From NCBI GenBank assembly GCA_022782405.1, contig JALFNK010000013.1:124001-188000 (forward strand): DNA of 64,000 nucleotides, given 5' to 3'. Both the position numbers and the translations under genes were made by a program. Every line of letters begins with the position of its first letter. The stretch's first letter is position 1. The stretch comes from Alistipes sp. GTDB lineage: Bacteria > Bacteroidota > Bacteroidia > Bacteroidales > Rikenellaceae. This document shows positions 56,501 to 64,000 of this stretch, in pieces. Below the pieces are notes generated by a model. The model ran no database searches and was not told where the DNA came from. It saw nothing but the letters and a program-made list of their open reading frames with translations.

Positions 56501-56971
56501 CTACCTGAGCTCGGCTTTCAGGACATCGGCGGTCTGCTTGGCACGGAAGGCCTCGAGCCGTCCGGCGAGTTCGGCATCCTGCAGTGCCAGGATCGACACG
56601 GCGATCAGCGCGGCATTTTTCGCACCGTTGATCGCCGTGGTGGCCACCGGCACGCCGGCGGGCATCTGCACGATCGAGAGCAGCGAATCCAGTCCGTTCA
56701 GGGCCCGCGACTTCACGGGAACACCCACTACGGGCAGCGTCGTCATCGAAGCCACCATACCCGGCAGGTGTGCGGCGCCGCCCGCACCCGCAATGATCAC
56801 GCCCAGACCGCGTTCACGCGCCGACTTGGCGTATTCGCACAGCAGATCGGGCGTACGATGGGCGCTGACCACCCGTTTTTCGTAATCGACACCGAATTGT
56901 TCGAGCATGGCGACGGCATCGGCCATCACCTCATAATCGCTCACCGAGCCCATAATCACTCCGACCTTCAT
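56501..56971 (-). CDS. purE: N5-CAIR mutase (class I)
   Basis: The product is 156 residues from the ATG at 56971, first gene of the purine operon. It has the class I features: [25 protein letters not shown], and [17 protein letters not shown]. Together with PurK it forms CAIR. The start has AGGAG five bases upstream, a rare clear Shine-Dalgarno match for this phylum, and lies 34 bases after a terminator-like hairpin in the leader. Confidence 0.95.
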   Translation of the reverse strand: MKVGVIMGSVSDYEVMADAVAMLEQFGVDYEKRVVSAHRTPDLLCEYAKSARERGLGVIIAGAGGAAHLPGMVASMTTLPVVGVPVKSRALNGLDSLLSIVQMPAGVPVATTAINGAKNAALIAVSILALQDAELAGRLEAFRAKQTADVLKAELR

Positions 56972-57005
56972 AGATCTCCTGTTCCGTTCAATCAAATTAT
57001 CCGAC

Positions 57006-57049
57006 AAAAAAAGACGGACCGCCACGACATGCCATGTCGCGGCGGCTCC
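57006..57049 (-). terminator. Intrinsic terminator in the purE leader (possible attenuator)
   Basis: On the minus strand GGA-CCGCCGCGACATG pairs with CATGTCGTGGCGG-TCC (one bulge), followed by GTC and seven T, ending 34 bases before purE. It lies downstream of the promoter, inside the transcribed leader, so it must be bypassed to express the operon. Confidence 0.78.
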
Positions 57050-57220
57050 TTATCTATCCGAGTACACTGCGGACGCCGATCGTCCGCCCCGGTACTTCAC
57101 GCACTGCTTCCGCACACTACGGGACACCGAATGGAAAGCGGCGGCAAAACACTGCTCTCGCTTACGCTCCCTCTGGTCCCCATATTCGGTCCGTTGGTCC
57201 TTATGTTCGGCAGAAATCAT
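57050..57220 (-). CDS. Small leader ORF upstream of purE (56 codons, uncertain)
   Basis: On the minus strand ATG at 57220 opens a frame of 56 codons that ends with TAA at 57050, directly against the first base of the terminator stem. The peptide is basic and rich in Arg, Ser, Lys and Gln (four Gln), with no signal or membrane segment. I do not recognise it. No ribosome-binding site is visible. It may be a leader peptide whose translation controls the hairpin, or a chance frame. Confidence 0.35.
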   Translation of the reverse strand: MISAEHKDQRTEYGDQRERKREQCFAAAFHSVSRSVRKQCVKYRGGRSASAVYSDR

Positions 57221-57260
57221 CGTGCAACCCGGGAAAAATATTCCTTTCGGAATAACGAGA

Positions 57261-57291
57261 CAAAAGTAACGCTTTCCGACAGATTTTCAAA
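57261..57291 (-). promoter_or_regulatory. Promoter of the purine operon
   Basis: On the minus strand TTTTG at 57291-57288 (spacer about 19) and TACTTTTG at 57268-57261. Transcription would start near 57254, so the leader is about 280 nt. The promoter lies just past the end of the neighbouring GH92 gene (stop at 57318), which is transcribed in the same direction from upstream. Confidence 0.75.
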
Positions 57292-57317
57292 ATTCCCGGG
57301 CACATTCTATCGACATT

Positions 57318-59642
57318 TTATCGACATTGGCTGCGGCTCGCCGAATAGGGCAAATCCTCCTCCTGCGTGCCGCGTTCGCGGTTGGGCTCGGCCTGCATCA
57401 TAAAGCGCAGGTCGGCGCCGTCGGCAAGATCGGCCCACGGCAGGAAGTTGTGCGTCCACGGCTTGCCGTCGAGCGTCAGGGAGCCCACATACCGTTTGTC
57501 CGGAGCATTCCCGGGGGCCGAAATCACGATCTCGGCACCGGTATCACGGTGAATCACGGCCTTCTCGAAGAGCGGCGATCCGAGCGCATACTCATCCGAG
57601 GCGGGACATACGGGATAGAAGCCCAGAGCCGAGAAGACATACCATGCCGAGGTCTGTCCGTTGTCCTCGTCGCCGCAATAGCCGTCTGGCTGTGCGCGAT
57701 AGAGACGGTCCATCACCTCGCGGGCCCACCACTGCGCCTTCCAGGGCTGTCCGGCGTAATCGTAGAGGTAGATCATGTGCTGTGCAGGCTGGTTGCCGTG
57801 GGCGTAGTTGCCCATGTCGGCCACCTGCATCTCGGTGATCTCATGGATGCGGAATCCGTAGTAGCTGTCGTCGTAGACCGGCGGCACGACGAATACCGAG
57901 TCGAGCATCCGCGCAAAGGCCTCGCGGCCACCCATGAGCGTCGCAAGTCCTTCGGGATCGTGGAAGACCGACCAGGTGTAGTGCCACGAGTTGCCCTCGG
58001 TGAAGGCATCGCCCCACTTGTAGGGGCTGAAGGGTGTCTGGAACGTTCCGTCGGCGTTGCGGCCGCGCATGAGCCGCGTCTCCGCGTCGAAGAGGTTGCG
58101 GTAGTTCATCGCTGCCCGCTCCAGCTTCGCAGCATCCTCCCCGCGGCCCAGTTTGCGTGCCACACGCGCGATACACCAGTCGTCGTAGGCATACTCCAGC
58201 GAACGGGCGACGTTCTCGTTGATCCCGACGTTATAGGGGACATAGCCCAGCGTATTGTAATATTCGTGTCCGAGACGTCCCGTGGAACTTACTTCGGGAT
58301 GCACCTTGTCGCGGCCGCTCATCATCGCCTCGTAGAGCGTTTCGACATCCTCTTCGGGCGTAATGCCCTTCAGAATGGCATCCGCAACCACCGAGGCGGA
58401 GTTGTTGCCCACCATGCAGCCGCGGTGCCCGGGCGAGGCCCACTCGGGCAGGAATCCGCTCTCGCGCCAGGCATTCGCCAACCCGGCCTGGATCTCGGCA
58501 TTGACCGAAGGATAGACCAGATTCAGCAGCGGAAACAGTGCCCGGAAGGTATCCCAGAAGCCCGTATCGGTGTACATGTACCCGGGCAGCACCTCGCCGT
58601 TGTAGGGGCTGTAATGGACGATCTCGCCCGACGCGGTAATCTCATAGAACTTGCGCGGGAAAAGCACCGAACGGTAAAGGCACGAATAGAAGGTGCGGTA
58701 CTCGTCGAGCGAACCGCCCGAGACCTCGATGGCTCCGAGCACCTCGTTCCAGCGCGCCTCGGCCCGATCACGGATCTCCTCGAACGAGGCCTCGCCCACC
58801 TCCTTGAGGTTCTGGAGCGCCTGCTCCGCGGAGATGAACGACGAGGCGACACGCGCAATGACCTGCTCGCCGCGCACGGTGGCGAAGTGCACCTTCGCCA
58901 CGGCATGGTTGCCCTCGACTGCCTTCCCGCCCTCGGGATAGAGCGGCCGGCTGCCGGCCTTGTACCGTGCGGGGCGGTCGGTCAGTTCGACGGCCGTGAA
59001 GGGCTTGTCGAAGCGGACGACGAACCAGTTGCGGAAGTTTTCGGGCACACCCCCGCTGTTGCGGGTCGTATAGCCCACGATCGTGCGGTCATCGACCGTC
59101 TCGATGCGCGACCCGCGGTCGAAGGCATCGATCACCACCCCGCTCTCGGCCGATTCGGGGAAGGTGAAACGCATGACGGCGGCACGCTCCGTGGGCGCGA
59201 GTTCGGCACGGATGTCGTGGTCGGCCAGATAGACCGAATAATAATAGGGCCTGGCCGTTTCCGACTGGTGCGAGAACCAGCTCTGGCGCGACTCCTCGTC
59301 GAGTTTGTCCTTACCGCGTACGGGCATCAGGGCAAACTGCCCGTAGTCGTTGATCCACGGCGAGGGTTGGTGCGTCTGCTTGAAGCCGCGGATCGTATGG
59401 GCCCCGTAGGTATAAGTCCAGCCGTCGCCCATCTTGCCCGTCTGGGGCGTCCAGAAGTTCATACCCCAAGGCAGGGCAATTGCCGGATAGGTGTTGCCCG
59501 CCGAGAAGGCGTAGTCGGACTGCGTGCCCATCAGCGTCGTAACATAGTCCACCGGGGGCAACATCTTCTCCTGAGGCTGCGATGCTGCGCCGCAGGCCGT
59601 AAACAGCAGGGCCAGGACGGCCGAAAAAGCGTATCGTTTCAT
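57318..59642 (-). CDS. GH92 exo-alpha-mannosidase, predicted alpha-1,2 type (copy 1)
   Basis: The product is 774 residues with a lipoprotein signal ending in LFTAC. The N-terminal beta-sandwich has VDYVTTLMGTQ and PWGMNFWTPQ; the (alpha/alpha)6 catalytic domain has Glu549 in EGNSWHYTW (predicted acid), His600-Glu601 in HEITEMQ, and Asp658/Asp660 in GDEDNGQTSAWYVFSALGFYP. The spacing between these residues equals that of Glu533, His584-Glu585 and Asp642/Asp644 in B. thetaiotaomicron BT3990, as I recall it; the His-Glu pair is associated with alpha-1,2 linkage. It lies downstream of copy 2 by 16 bases. Confidence 0.85.
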   Translation of the reverse strand: MKRYAFSAVLALLFTACGAASQPQEKMLPPVDYVTTLMGTQSDYAFSAGNTYPAIALPWGMNFWTPQTGKMGDGWTYTYGAHTIRGFKQTHQPSPWINDYGQFALMPVRGKDKLDEESRQSWFSHQSETARPYYYSVYLADHDIRAELAPTERAAVMRFTFPESAESGVVIDAFDRGSRIETVDDRTIVGYTTRNSGGVPENFRNWFVVRFDKPFTAVELTDRPARYKAGSRPLYPEGGKAVEGNHAVAKVHFATVRGEQVIARVASSFISAEQALQNLKEVGEASFEEIRDRAEARWNEVLGAIEVSGGSLDEYRTFYSCLYRSVLFPRKFYEITASGEIVHYSPYNGEVLPGYMYTDTGFWDTFRALFPLLNLVYPSVNAEIQAGLANAWRESGFLPEWASPGHRGCMVGNNSASVVADAILKGITPEEDVETLYEAMMSGRDKVHPEVSSTGRLGHEYYNTLGYVPYNVGINENVARSLEYAYDDWCIARVARKLGRGEDAAKLERAAMNYRNLFDAETRLMRGRNADGTFQTPFSPYKWGDAFTEGNSWHYTWSVFHDPEGLATLMGGREAFARMLDSVFVVPPVYDDSYYGFRIHEITEMQVADMGNYAHGNQPAQHMIYLYDYAGQPWKAQWWAREVMDRLYRAQPDGYCGDEDNGQTSAWYVFSALGFYPVCPASDEYALGSPLFEKAVIHRDTGAEIVISAPGNAPDKRYVGSLTLDGKPWTHNFLPWADLADGADLRFMMQAEPNRERGTQEEDLPYSASRSQCR

Positions 59643-59658
59643 GGTTGTCCGTTGTTTG

Positions 59659-61920
59659 TCATTCGATGGTTCCGGCATCGGAGCGATCGTACCAGCACGC
59701 CGGCTCGGGTCCCATCTCGAACTCGAGCACGCCGCCGCGCATCACCGTCTCATGCGGAATATAGGGTTTGTCGTAAGGTTTTCCGTCGAGCCGGACTCGC
59801 TGCACATACCGGTTCTCGGGCGAGAGTCCCTTCGCCTCGACGGTGAACGTACCGCCCGGCACGGCGATCTGCGTCCGTTCGAAGTAGGGTGCACCGAACC
59901 AGTAGCGGCCGCCGGCAGGCTCCACCTCGTAGAAGCCCATCGACGAAAGGATGTACCAGGCCGACATCTGGCCGACATCCTCATTGCCCGAGAGACCGTC
60001 GGGCCGATCGTGGTAGAGCGTCGAGAGCACCTCGCGCACGCGGTCTGCCGTCTTCCACGGCTCGCCGAGCATCGTATAGAGATAGAGCACATGATGGCTC
60101 GGCTCGTTGCCGTGGGCATACTGGCCGATCAGTCCCGAGATGTCGGGTGAGGTCTCGGCACCCTCGACCACCGAGCTGACCGTAAAGAGCGAGTCGAGCT
60201 TCGCGATCATCGCCTCGCGCGAGCCGAAGCACGCCTGCAGACCGGCCACGTCATGCAGTACGAGCCAGGTGTATTGCCAGGCATTGCCCTCGCAGTAGTC
60301 GTCGGCGCGGTGCGTCGAGGCGAAGGGGTTGAAGGGCGTGCGCCAGCCACCCTTCGCGTCGCGGCCGCGCATGAAGCCCGTCGCGGGATCGAAATAGTTG
60401 CGGTACGAATGGCTGCGCTCCGTGAAGTAGCGGGCATCGTCGTCCTTGCCCAGTGCCTCGGCGGCCCGTGCGGCGGCGCCGTCGGCCAGGGCATACTCCA
60501 TGTCATAGGCCACCGCCTCGTTGAACCGGTCGCACGGGATGTAGCCGTGCTTCATGCGCAGGCCGTTGCCGCGATCGGGATTCATCGCCGTTTTGCGGAT
60601 CGCCTCGAAGGCCTGTTCGCGGTCGAAGCCGTCGATTCCCTTCACGATGGCGTCGGCCACCACGGGAATGCCCGGATTGCCCACCATGCAGTCCGTCTCG
60701 TTGCCCCAGAGGTGCCATACGGGAAGGCGGCCCTGCTCGTCGGCGATCGCCAGCATCGTGCGGATGATGTCGGGCATCCGGTCGGGATGGAGGATCGTCA
60801 TCAACGGCATCGCCGCGCGGTAGGTATCCCACAGCGAGAAGGTCGTATAGGTCTTGTGGCCGGGGTTCGTGCGCACCTTGCCGTCGGCGCCGCGGTAGTC
60901 GCCGTTCACGTCGCAGAACTCCGACGGGGCGACCATCGTGTGGTAGAGCGCCGTATAGAAGATGCGCTTGGCCGCTTCGTCCTGCGTCTCGATCCGCACC
61001 TTGCCGAGCTCCGCCTCCCAGGCCGCCGTGGCCGCGGCCGCCGTGGCGTCAAAGTCCCAGCCGGGAAGTTCCGCCTCGAGGTTGGCTGCGGCGCCTTCGG
61101 CACTCACGGGCGAGAGAGCCACCTTCACGAGCAGCGGTTCACCCTCGGTCGTGTCGAAATCGACTCTCGCGTAACGGGCCGCGATCCGGGGCATCTTGGA
61201 GTCATCCAGCTCACCCGGCTGCAGGTAGGTGATTCCCTTTGCCGGCTTCGAGAACTCGGCCACGAACCATACCTTCTGGTCCTTGGCCCAACCCGACGAG
61301 TAACGCCAGCCGCTCAGGCGCGTGCTGTCGTCCGAGAGGAGGAATCCCGTATCGGTAGCCTTGTCCCAGCAGCCGCCGTTTTCCAGATCGAAGACCAGGG
61401 CCGCCTCATCCGACGTCGGGAAGGCATAGCGGTGGAATCCCACGCGGGACGTGGCCGTCATCTCGGCCGTAACGCCGTAGCGGGTCAGCGGCACCGAGTA
61501 GTACCCCGGGCGCACGACCTCCTTCGTACGGTCGGCGTAGGACCAGAGGCCCGACTGCGGATCCTCCTCCACGCCGCGGGCATAGGTTACCTCCCCCACG
61601 ACGGGCATCACCGTAACGTCGAACAGATCGCCGATGCCCGTACCGCTCAAATGCGTGTGCGAGAATCCGATGACCGTCGAATCCGACTGATGGTAGCCCG
61701 AGCACCAGTCCCACTCCTGGGGAATGCTCGTGGGGCCGAGCTGCACCATGCCGAAGGGGACGTTTGCTCCAACGAAGACATGTCCGTGTCCGCCGGTGCC
61801 GATCTTGGGATCGACCCAGCGGGTCAGCGGCTCCTCTCCGGAGGTTGCCGGAGTGCCGCAGGCGCCGGCGAGCACGAGGGCCGCAACCGGCAGAAGGCTG
61901 TATAACCGTTTCATAGTCAT
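59659..61920 (-). CDS. GH92 exo-alpha-mannosidase (copy 2)
   Basis: The product is 753 residues with a lipoprotein signal ending in LAGAC. The motifs VDPKIGTGGHGHVFVGANVPFGMVQLGP, GFSHTHLSGTG, HLWGNETDCMVGNPG, Glu544 in EGNAWQYTW, AHGNEPSHH and SGNEDVGQMSAWY are typical of GH92. The His-Glu pair present in copy 1 is missing, so a linkage other than alpha-1,2 is likely. The start codon abuts the stop of copy 3 with no gap, so the two are tightly coupled; a second Met two codons in is also possible. Confidence 0.85.
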   Translation of the reverse strand: MTMKRLYSLLPVAALVLAGACGTPATSGEEPLTRWVDPKIGTGGHGHVFVGANVPFGMVQLGPTSIPQEWDWCSGYHQSDSTVIGFSHTHLSGTGIGDLFDVTVMPVVGEVTYARGVEEDPQSGLWSYADRTKEVVRPGYYSVPLTRYGVTAEMTATSRVGFHRYAFPTSDEAALVFDLENGGCWDKATDTGFLLSDDSTRLSGWRYSSGWAKDQKVWFVAEFSKPAKGITYLQPGELDDSKMPRIAARYARVDFDTTEGEPLLVKVALSPVSAEGAAANLEAELPGWDFDATAAAATAAWEAELGKVRIETQDEAAKRIFYTALYHTMVAPSEFCDVNGDYRGADGKVRTNPGHKTYTTFSLWDTYRAAMPLMTILHPDRMPDIIRTMLAIADEQGRLPVWHLWGNETDCMVGNPGIPVVADAIVKGIDGFDREQAFEAIRKTAMNPDRGNGLRMKHGYIPCDRFNEAVAYDMEYALADGAAARAAEALGKDDDARYFTERSHSYRNYFDPATGFMRGRDAKGGWRTPFNPFASTHRADDYCEGNAWQYTWLVLHDVAGLQACFGSREAMIAKLDSLFTVSSVVEGAETSPDISGLIGQYAHGNEPSHHVLYLYTMLGEPWKTADRVREVLSTLYHDRPDGLSGNEDVGQMSAWYILSSMGFYEVEPAGGRYWFGAPYFERTQIAVPGGTFTVEAKGLSPENRYVQRVRLDGKPYDKPYIPHETVMRGGVLEFEMGPEPACWYDRSDAGTIE

Positions 61921-64000
61921 CTATTTTCTGTTTTCGAGTTCAAAGGTCAGACGGCCGCCTGCAAGCAGCTCATCGTGCGAAATCCGGTACTTGCCGAGCG
62001 GCTTGCCGCCGAGCGTCATGCGGCGGATGTATCCGGCGTCGGGCGTCGCCCGGTCGGCCTCGATGACCAGCTCGCCGCGCGGCGTGTCGATCTCCACACG
62101 ATCGAAGACCGGGGAGGTCAGCGTATAGAAGGGTTCGCCCGGACAGTCGGGATAGAGACCCATCATCGAGAAGACGGCCCAGGCCGACATCGTGCCCGTA
62201 TCGTCATTGCCGGGAATGCCGTCAGGCTGCGTGGTGAAGTACTTCCCGAGCAGGCGCGCCACCTCGCGCTGTGTGCGCCACTCCTCACCCGGGAAGCGGC
62301 TGAAGAGGTAGGCGTAGGCGATGTCGGGCTCGTTGGCCGGGTCATAGAGTCCCTTGTCGAAGACCGTCTGGAGCTTCTCGACGAACTTGCGGCGGCCGCC
62401 CATCAGGCGGGCCAGCCCCTCGACATCGTGCGGGACATAGAACGTATAGTTCCAGGCCGAGCCCTCGTGGAAGCCCGGAGCGGCCGTAAAGTTCTCGCCG
62501 GCCTTCGGGTCGAACGGCGTAAGGAACGTCCCGTCCATGTTGATCGGGCGCAGCGTCCCGAATTCCTTGTCGTAATAGTGGCGGTATCCCAGCGAGCGCT
62601 CGCGGAAGAGCCGCGCGTCGTCGTCATGCCCGAGTGCGGCTGCCAGCAGCGAGAGCGCATGGTCGGCAACGTAGTATTCGAGGGCATGCGACACGGAGGC
62701 GTCGCCCGCCAGATCCTTGGCATAGAAGCCCAGCGGCACATAGCCCCGCTCGATGTAGGGGTCGATATCGGGCCGCAGGGGATTCTGTGCCCCGGGAGTT
62801 GTCGCCGACTTGAGAAAGGCCTCGTAGGCCGTCTCGATGTCGAAGTCGCGAAGTCCCTTGAGCCAGGTGTCCGTAATGACCGGGATGGCCGGATCGCCCT
62901 CCATGGTGAAGGTCTCGCGGCCGTAAAGTTCCCACTTGGGCATCCACCCCCACTCGCGGTACATGCCGATCATCGAGCGCACCATGTCGGTCTGCCGCTC
63001 GGGATAGACCAGCGTCAGGAGCTGGTGGACGTTGCGGTAGGTATCCCACAGCGAGAAGACCGTATAGCGGTCGCCCTCCTCCGAAATGCCCACGCCGCCC
63101 GGCGTCTCCATGAGCGGATACTCGCCGTTCACGTCGCTTACGAGATTAGGATGGATCAGCGTATGGTAGAGCCCCGTATAGAAGACCCGCCTCTGGGCGT
63201 CGGTGCCGCCCTCGACACGGATGCGGCCCAGATCCTCGTTCCAGCGCCGGCGGGCCTCCGCACGAAGCGCATCGAACGAGCTGCCCTCGGGCTGCTCGGC
63301 CTCGAGATTCCGCCGGGCATTCTCCACCGAGACAAACGAGATACCCATGCGCACCTCGACCTGTTCGCCCGGAGCGAGGTCGTCGTAGGTGAACCAGTAA
63401 CCGATATCGTCGCCCGCCAGCTCGCGGCCATAGCGCGTGTAGAGCTTGTACTTGCCGTTGTCGGAGGTCCACTCGGCCTCGACGCCCGTCATCGGGCGCT
63501 GCTTTTTCCAGTAACCCGAAGCCGCGGGCGTTTTCGAGACGCGCAGGACAAAGTAGATCGGGAAGACCGCCTGCGGATTGTAGCAGAAGGTGCCCAACAG
63601 GCGCATGCCCTCGATCTCGCGGTCGTTCACGCGGCGCACCATCGCACCGGTCTCGTTCGTGAGGCCCTCGCCCAGATTCAGCAGGATATGTCCCTGCCCT
63701 CCGGGGAAGGTGTAGCGTTCGGCGGAGCTCCGCGGCGTAGCCGTCGCCTCGATGCGAATGCCGTATTTGGCCAGTGTCGCGGCGTAGTAGCCCGGCGTGG
63801 CCACCTCGTCGCCGTACTCCGAGCCGTAGTTATGGTAGTCCACATCCAGCTCGCCGCCCGTGGGCATTGTCAGCAGGGTCCCCATCTCGGGGCATCCCAC
63901 GCCGCTCAACGCCCCGTGAGCCAGTCCCGTGAAGAACTTGTTGTGGTACTCGTAAGGCGTAGACCACCAGCGGGCGTCCTTGTCATAGAGATTCTTGTCG
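61921..64000 (-). CDS. GH92 alpha-mannosidase-like protein (copy 3, N terminus beyond window)
   Basis: The frame is open to the right edge, giving about 692 residues; the signal peptide and start lie outside. Visible motifs include TPYEYHNKFFTGLAHGALSG, GCPEMGTLLTMPTG, FSLWDTYRN, EGSAWNYTF, PANEPDIAYAYLFS and GNDDTGTMSAWAVFSMMGLYP. The acidic pair after Gly-Asn is Asp-Asp rather than Glu-Asp, and there is no His-Glu pair. It is the most diverged of the three copies and may have a different linkage or substrate. The promoter is not in the window. Confidence 0.82.
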   Translation of the reverse strand, partial: DKNLYDKDARWWSTPYEYHNKFFTGLAHGALSGVGCPEMGTLLTMPTGGELDVDYHNYGSEYGDEVATPGYYAATLAKYGIRIEATATPRSSAERYTFPGGQGHILLNLGEGLTNETGAMVRRVNDREIEGMRLLGTFCYNPQAVFPIYFVLRVSKTPAASGYWKKQRPMTGVEAEWTSDNGKYKLYTRYGRELAGDDIGYWFTYDDLAPGEQVEVRMGISFVSVENARRNLEAEQPEGSSFDALRAEARRRWNEDLGRIRVEGGTDAQRRVFYTGLYHTLIHPNLVSDVNGEYPLMETPGGVGISEEGDRYTVFSLWDTYRNVHQLLTLVYPERQTDMVRSMIGMYREWGWMPKWELYGRETFTMEGDPAIPVITDTWLKGLRDFDIETAYEAFLKSATTPGAQNPLRPDIDPYIERGYVPLGFYAKDLAGDASVSHALEYYVADHALSLLAAALGHDDDARLFRERSLGYRHYYDKEFGTLRPINMDGTFLTPFDPKAGENFTAAPGFHEGSAWNYTFYVPHDVEGLARLMGGRRKFVEKLQTVFDKGLYDPANEPDIAYAYLFSRFPGEEWRTQREVARLLGKYFTTQPDGIPGNDDTGTMSAWAVFSMMGLYPDCPGEPFYTLTSPVFDRVEIDTPRGELVIEADRATPDAGYIRRMTLGGKPLGKYRISHDELLAGGRLTFELENRK

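Larger units (their letters stand above)
56972..57317 (-). promoter_or_regulatory. purE operon leader, 346-base region between purE and the GH92 block
   Basis: This is the only stretch of more than 300 bases without a firm gene. It holds the promoter, a leader of about 280 nt with several hairpins (for example GCGGACG/CGTCCGC near 57066-57088, and GGACCGAAT/ATTCGG-TGTCC closing a larger domain from about 57190 to 57122), the small ORF and the terminator. An octamer GCCGCCGC occurs both at 57145-57138 and in the 5' arm of the terminator (57046-57039), so the 3' arm has two possible partners. No known riboswitch was recognised. Confidence 0.6.

Noticed and set aside
56972..57260. Known purine, ZTP, PRPP or THF riboswitch in the purE leader
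   Set aside because: No conserved aptamer core was recognised by eye. A structured leader exists, but assigning it to a known class is not supported.

Overview
The window is about 62% GC and densely packed. Promoters carry the Bacteroidota -7 motif (TAnnTTTG, usually with TTG or TTTG about 19-20 bases upstream). Shine-Dalgarno sites are mostly absent, and many lipoproteins, fimbrillin-type proteins, Porin_10-type barrels and GH92 enzymes are encoded. This fits a gut Bacteroidales genome of Alistipes/Rikenellaceae type. The genus is inferred from GC content and gene content, not from a marker gene. I saw no rRNA, tRNA, CRISPR array, insertion sequence or phage gene, and the region reads as chromosomal backbone with a few accessory blocks.

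Layout. 1-4.9 kb: the end of tsaE, an SRPBCC protein, a small ExbB/TolQ-like membrane protein, a membrane-anchored LytTR regulator, a Nudix hydrolase and an S9 peptidase lipoprotein. 5.1-15.2 kb: a seven-gene co-directional surface operon with a fimbrillin-like lipoprotein, three DUF4493-type lipoproteins, two paralogous beta-barrel proteins and two PCMD-type domains (one fused to DUF4493, one separate). It has one visible promoter and one strong terminator, and its function is unknown to me; it is the best candidate for an undescribed system. 15.3-22.5 kb: envelope genes (lytic transglycosylase plus Porin_10, pssA, manC/murF, an OprP-like porin). 22.7-30.5 kb: a MazG-like protein, an OPT peptide transporter, pepT, nadE, a DUF4923 protein and gdhA. 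30.6-34.2 kb: a PAP2-like protein, rpoN and asnS on the minus strand. 34.3-43.9 kb: a GH2-like pseudoenzyme, rlmH, a LuxR-type regulator with a degenerate receiver, a TonB receptor with a lipoprotein, nadC, an LTA-synthase-like phosphotransferase and a DUF2156-GNAT fusion.

44.0-57.3 kb: a long minus-strand purine operon, purE-K-L-C-F-M-N-H-D-folD, behind one promoter. Its leader of about 280 nt holds an intrinsic terminator and an unannotated 56-codon ORF, which suggests attenuation. With folD at the end, the operon supplies 10-formyl-THF for PurN and PurH. 57.3-64.0 kb: three tandem GH92 alpha-mannosidase genes, the last cut by the window edge. Their active-site signatures differ, which suggests complementary linkage specificities on host or yeast mannosides.

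Function assignments come from reading motifs and family resemblance by eye. No database search was run.
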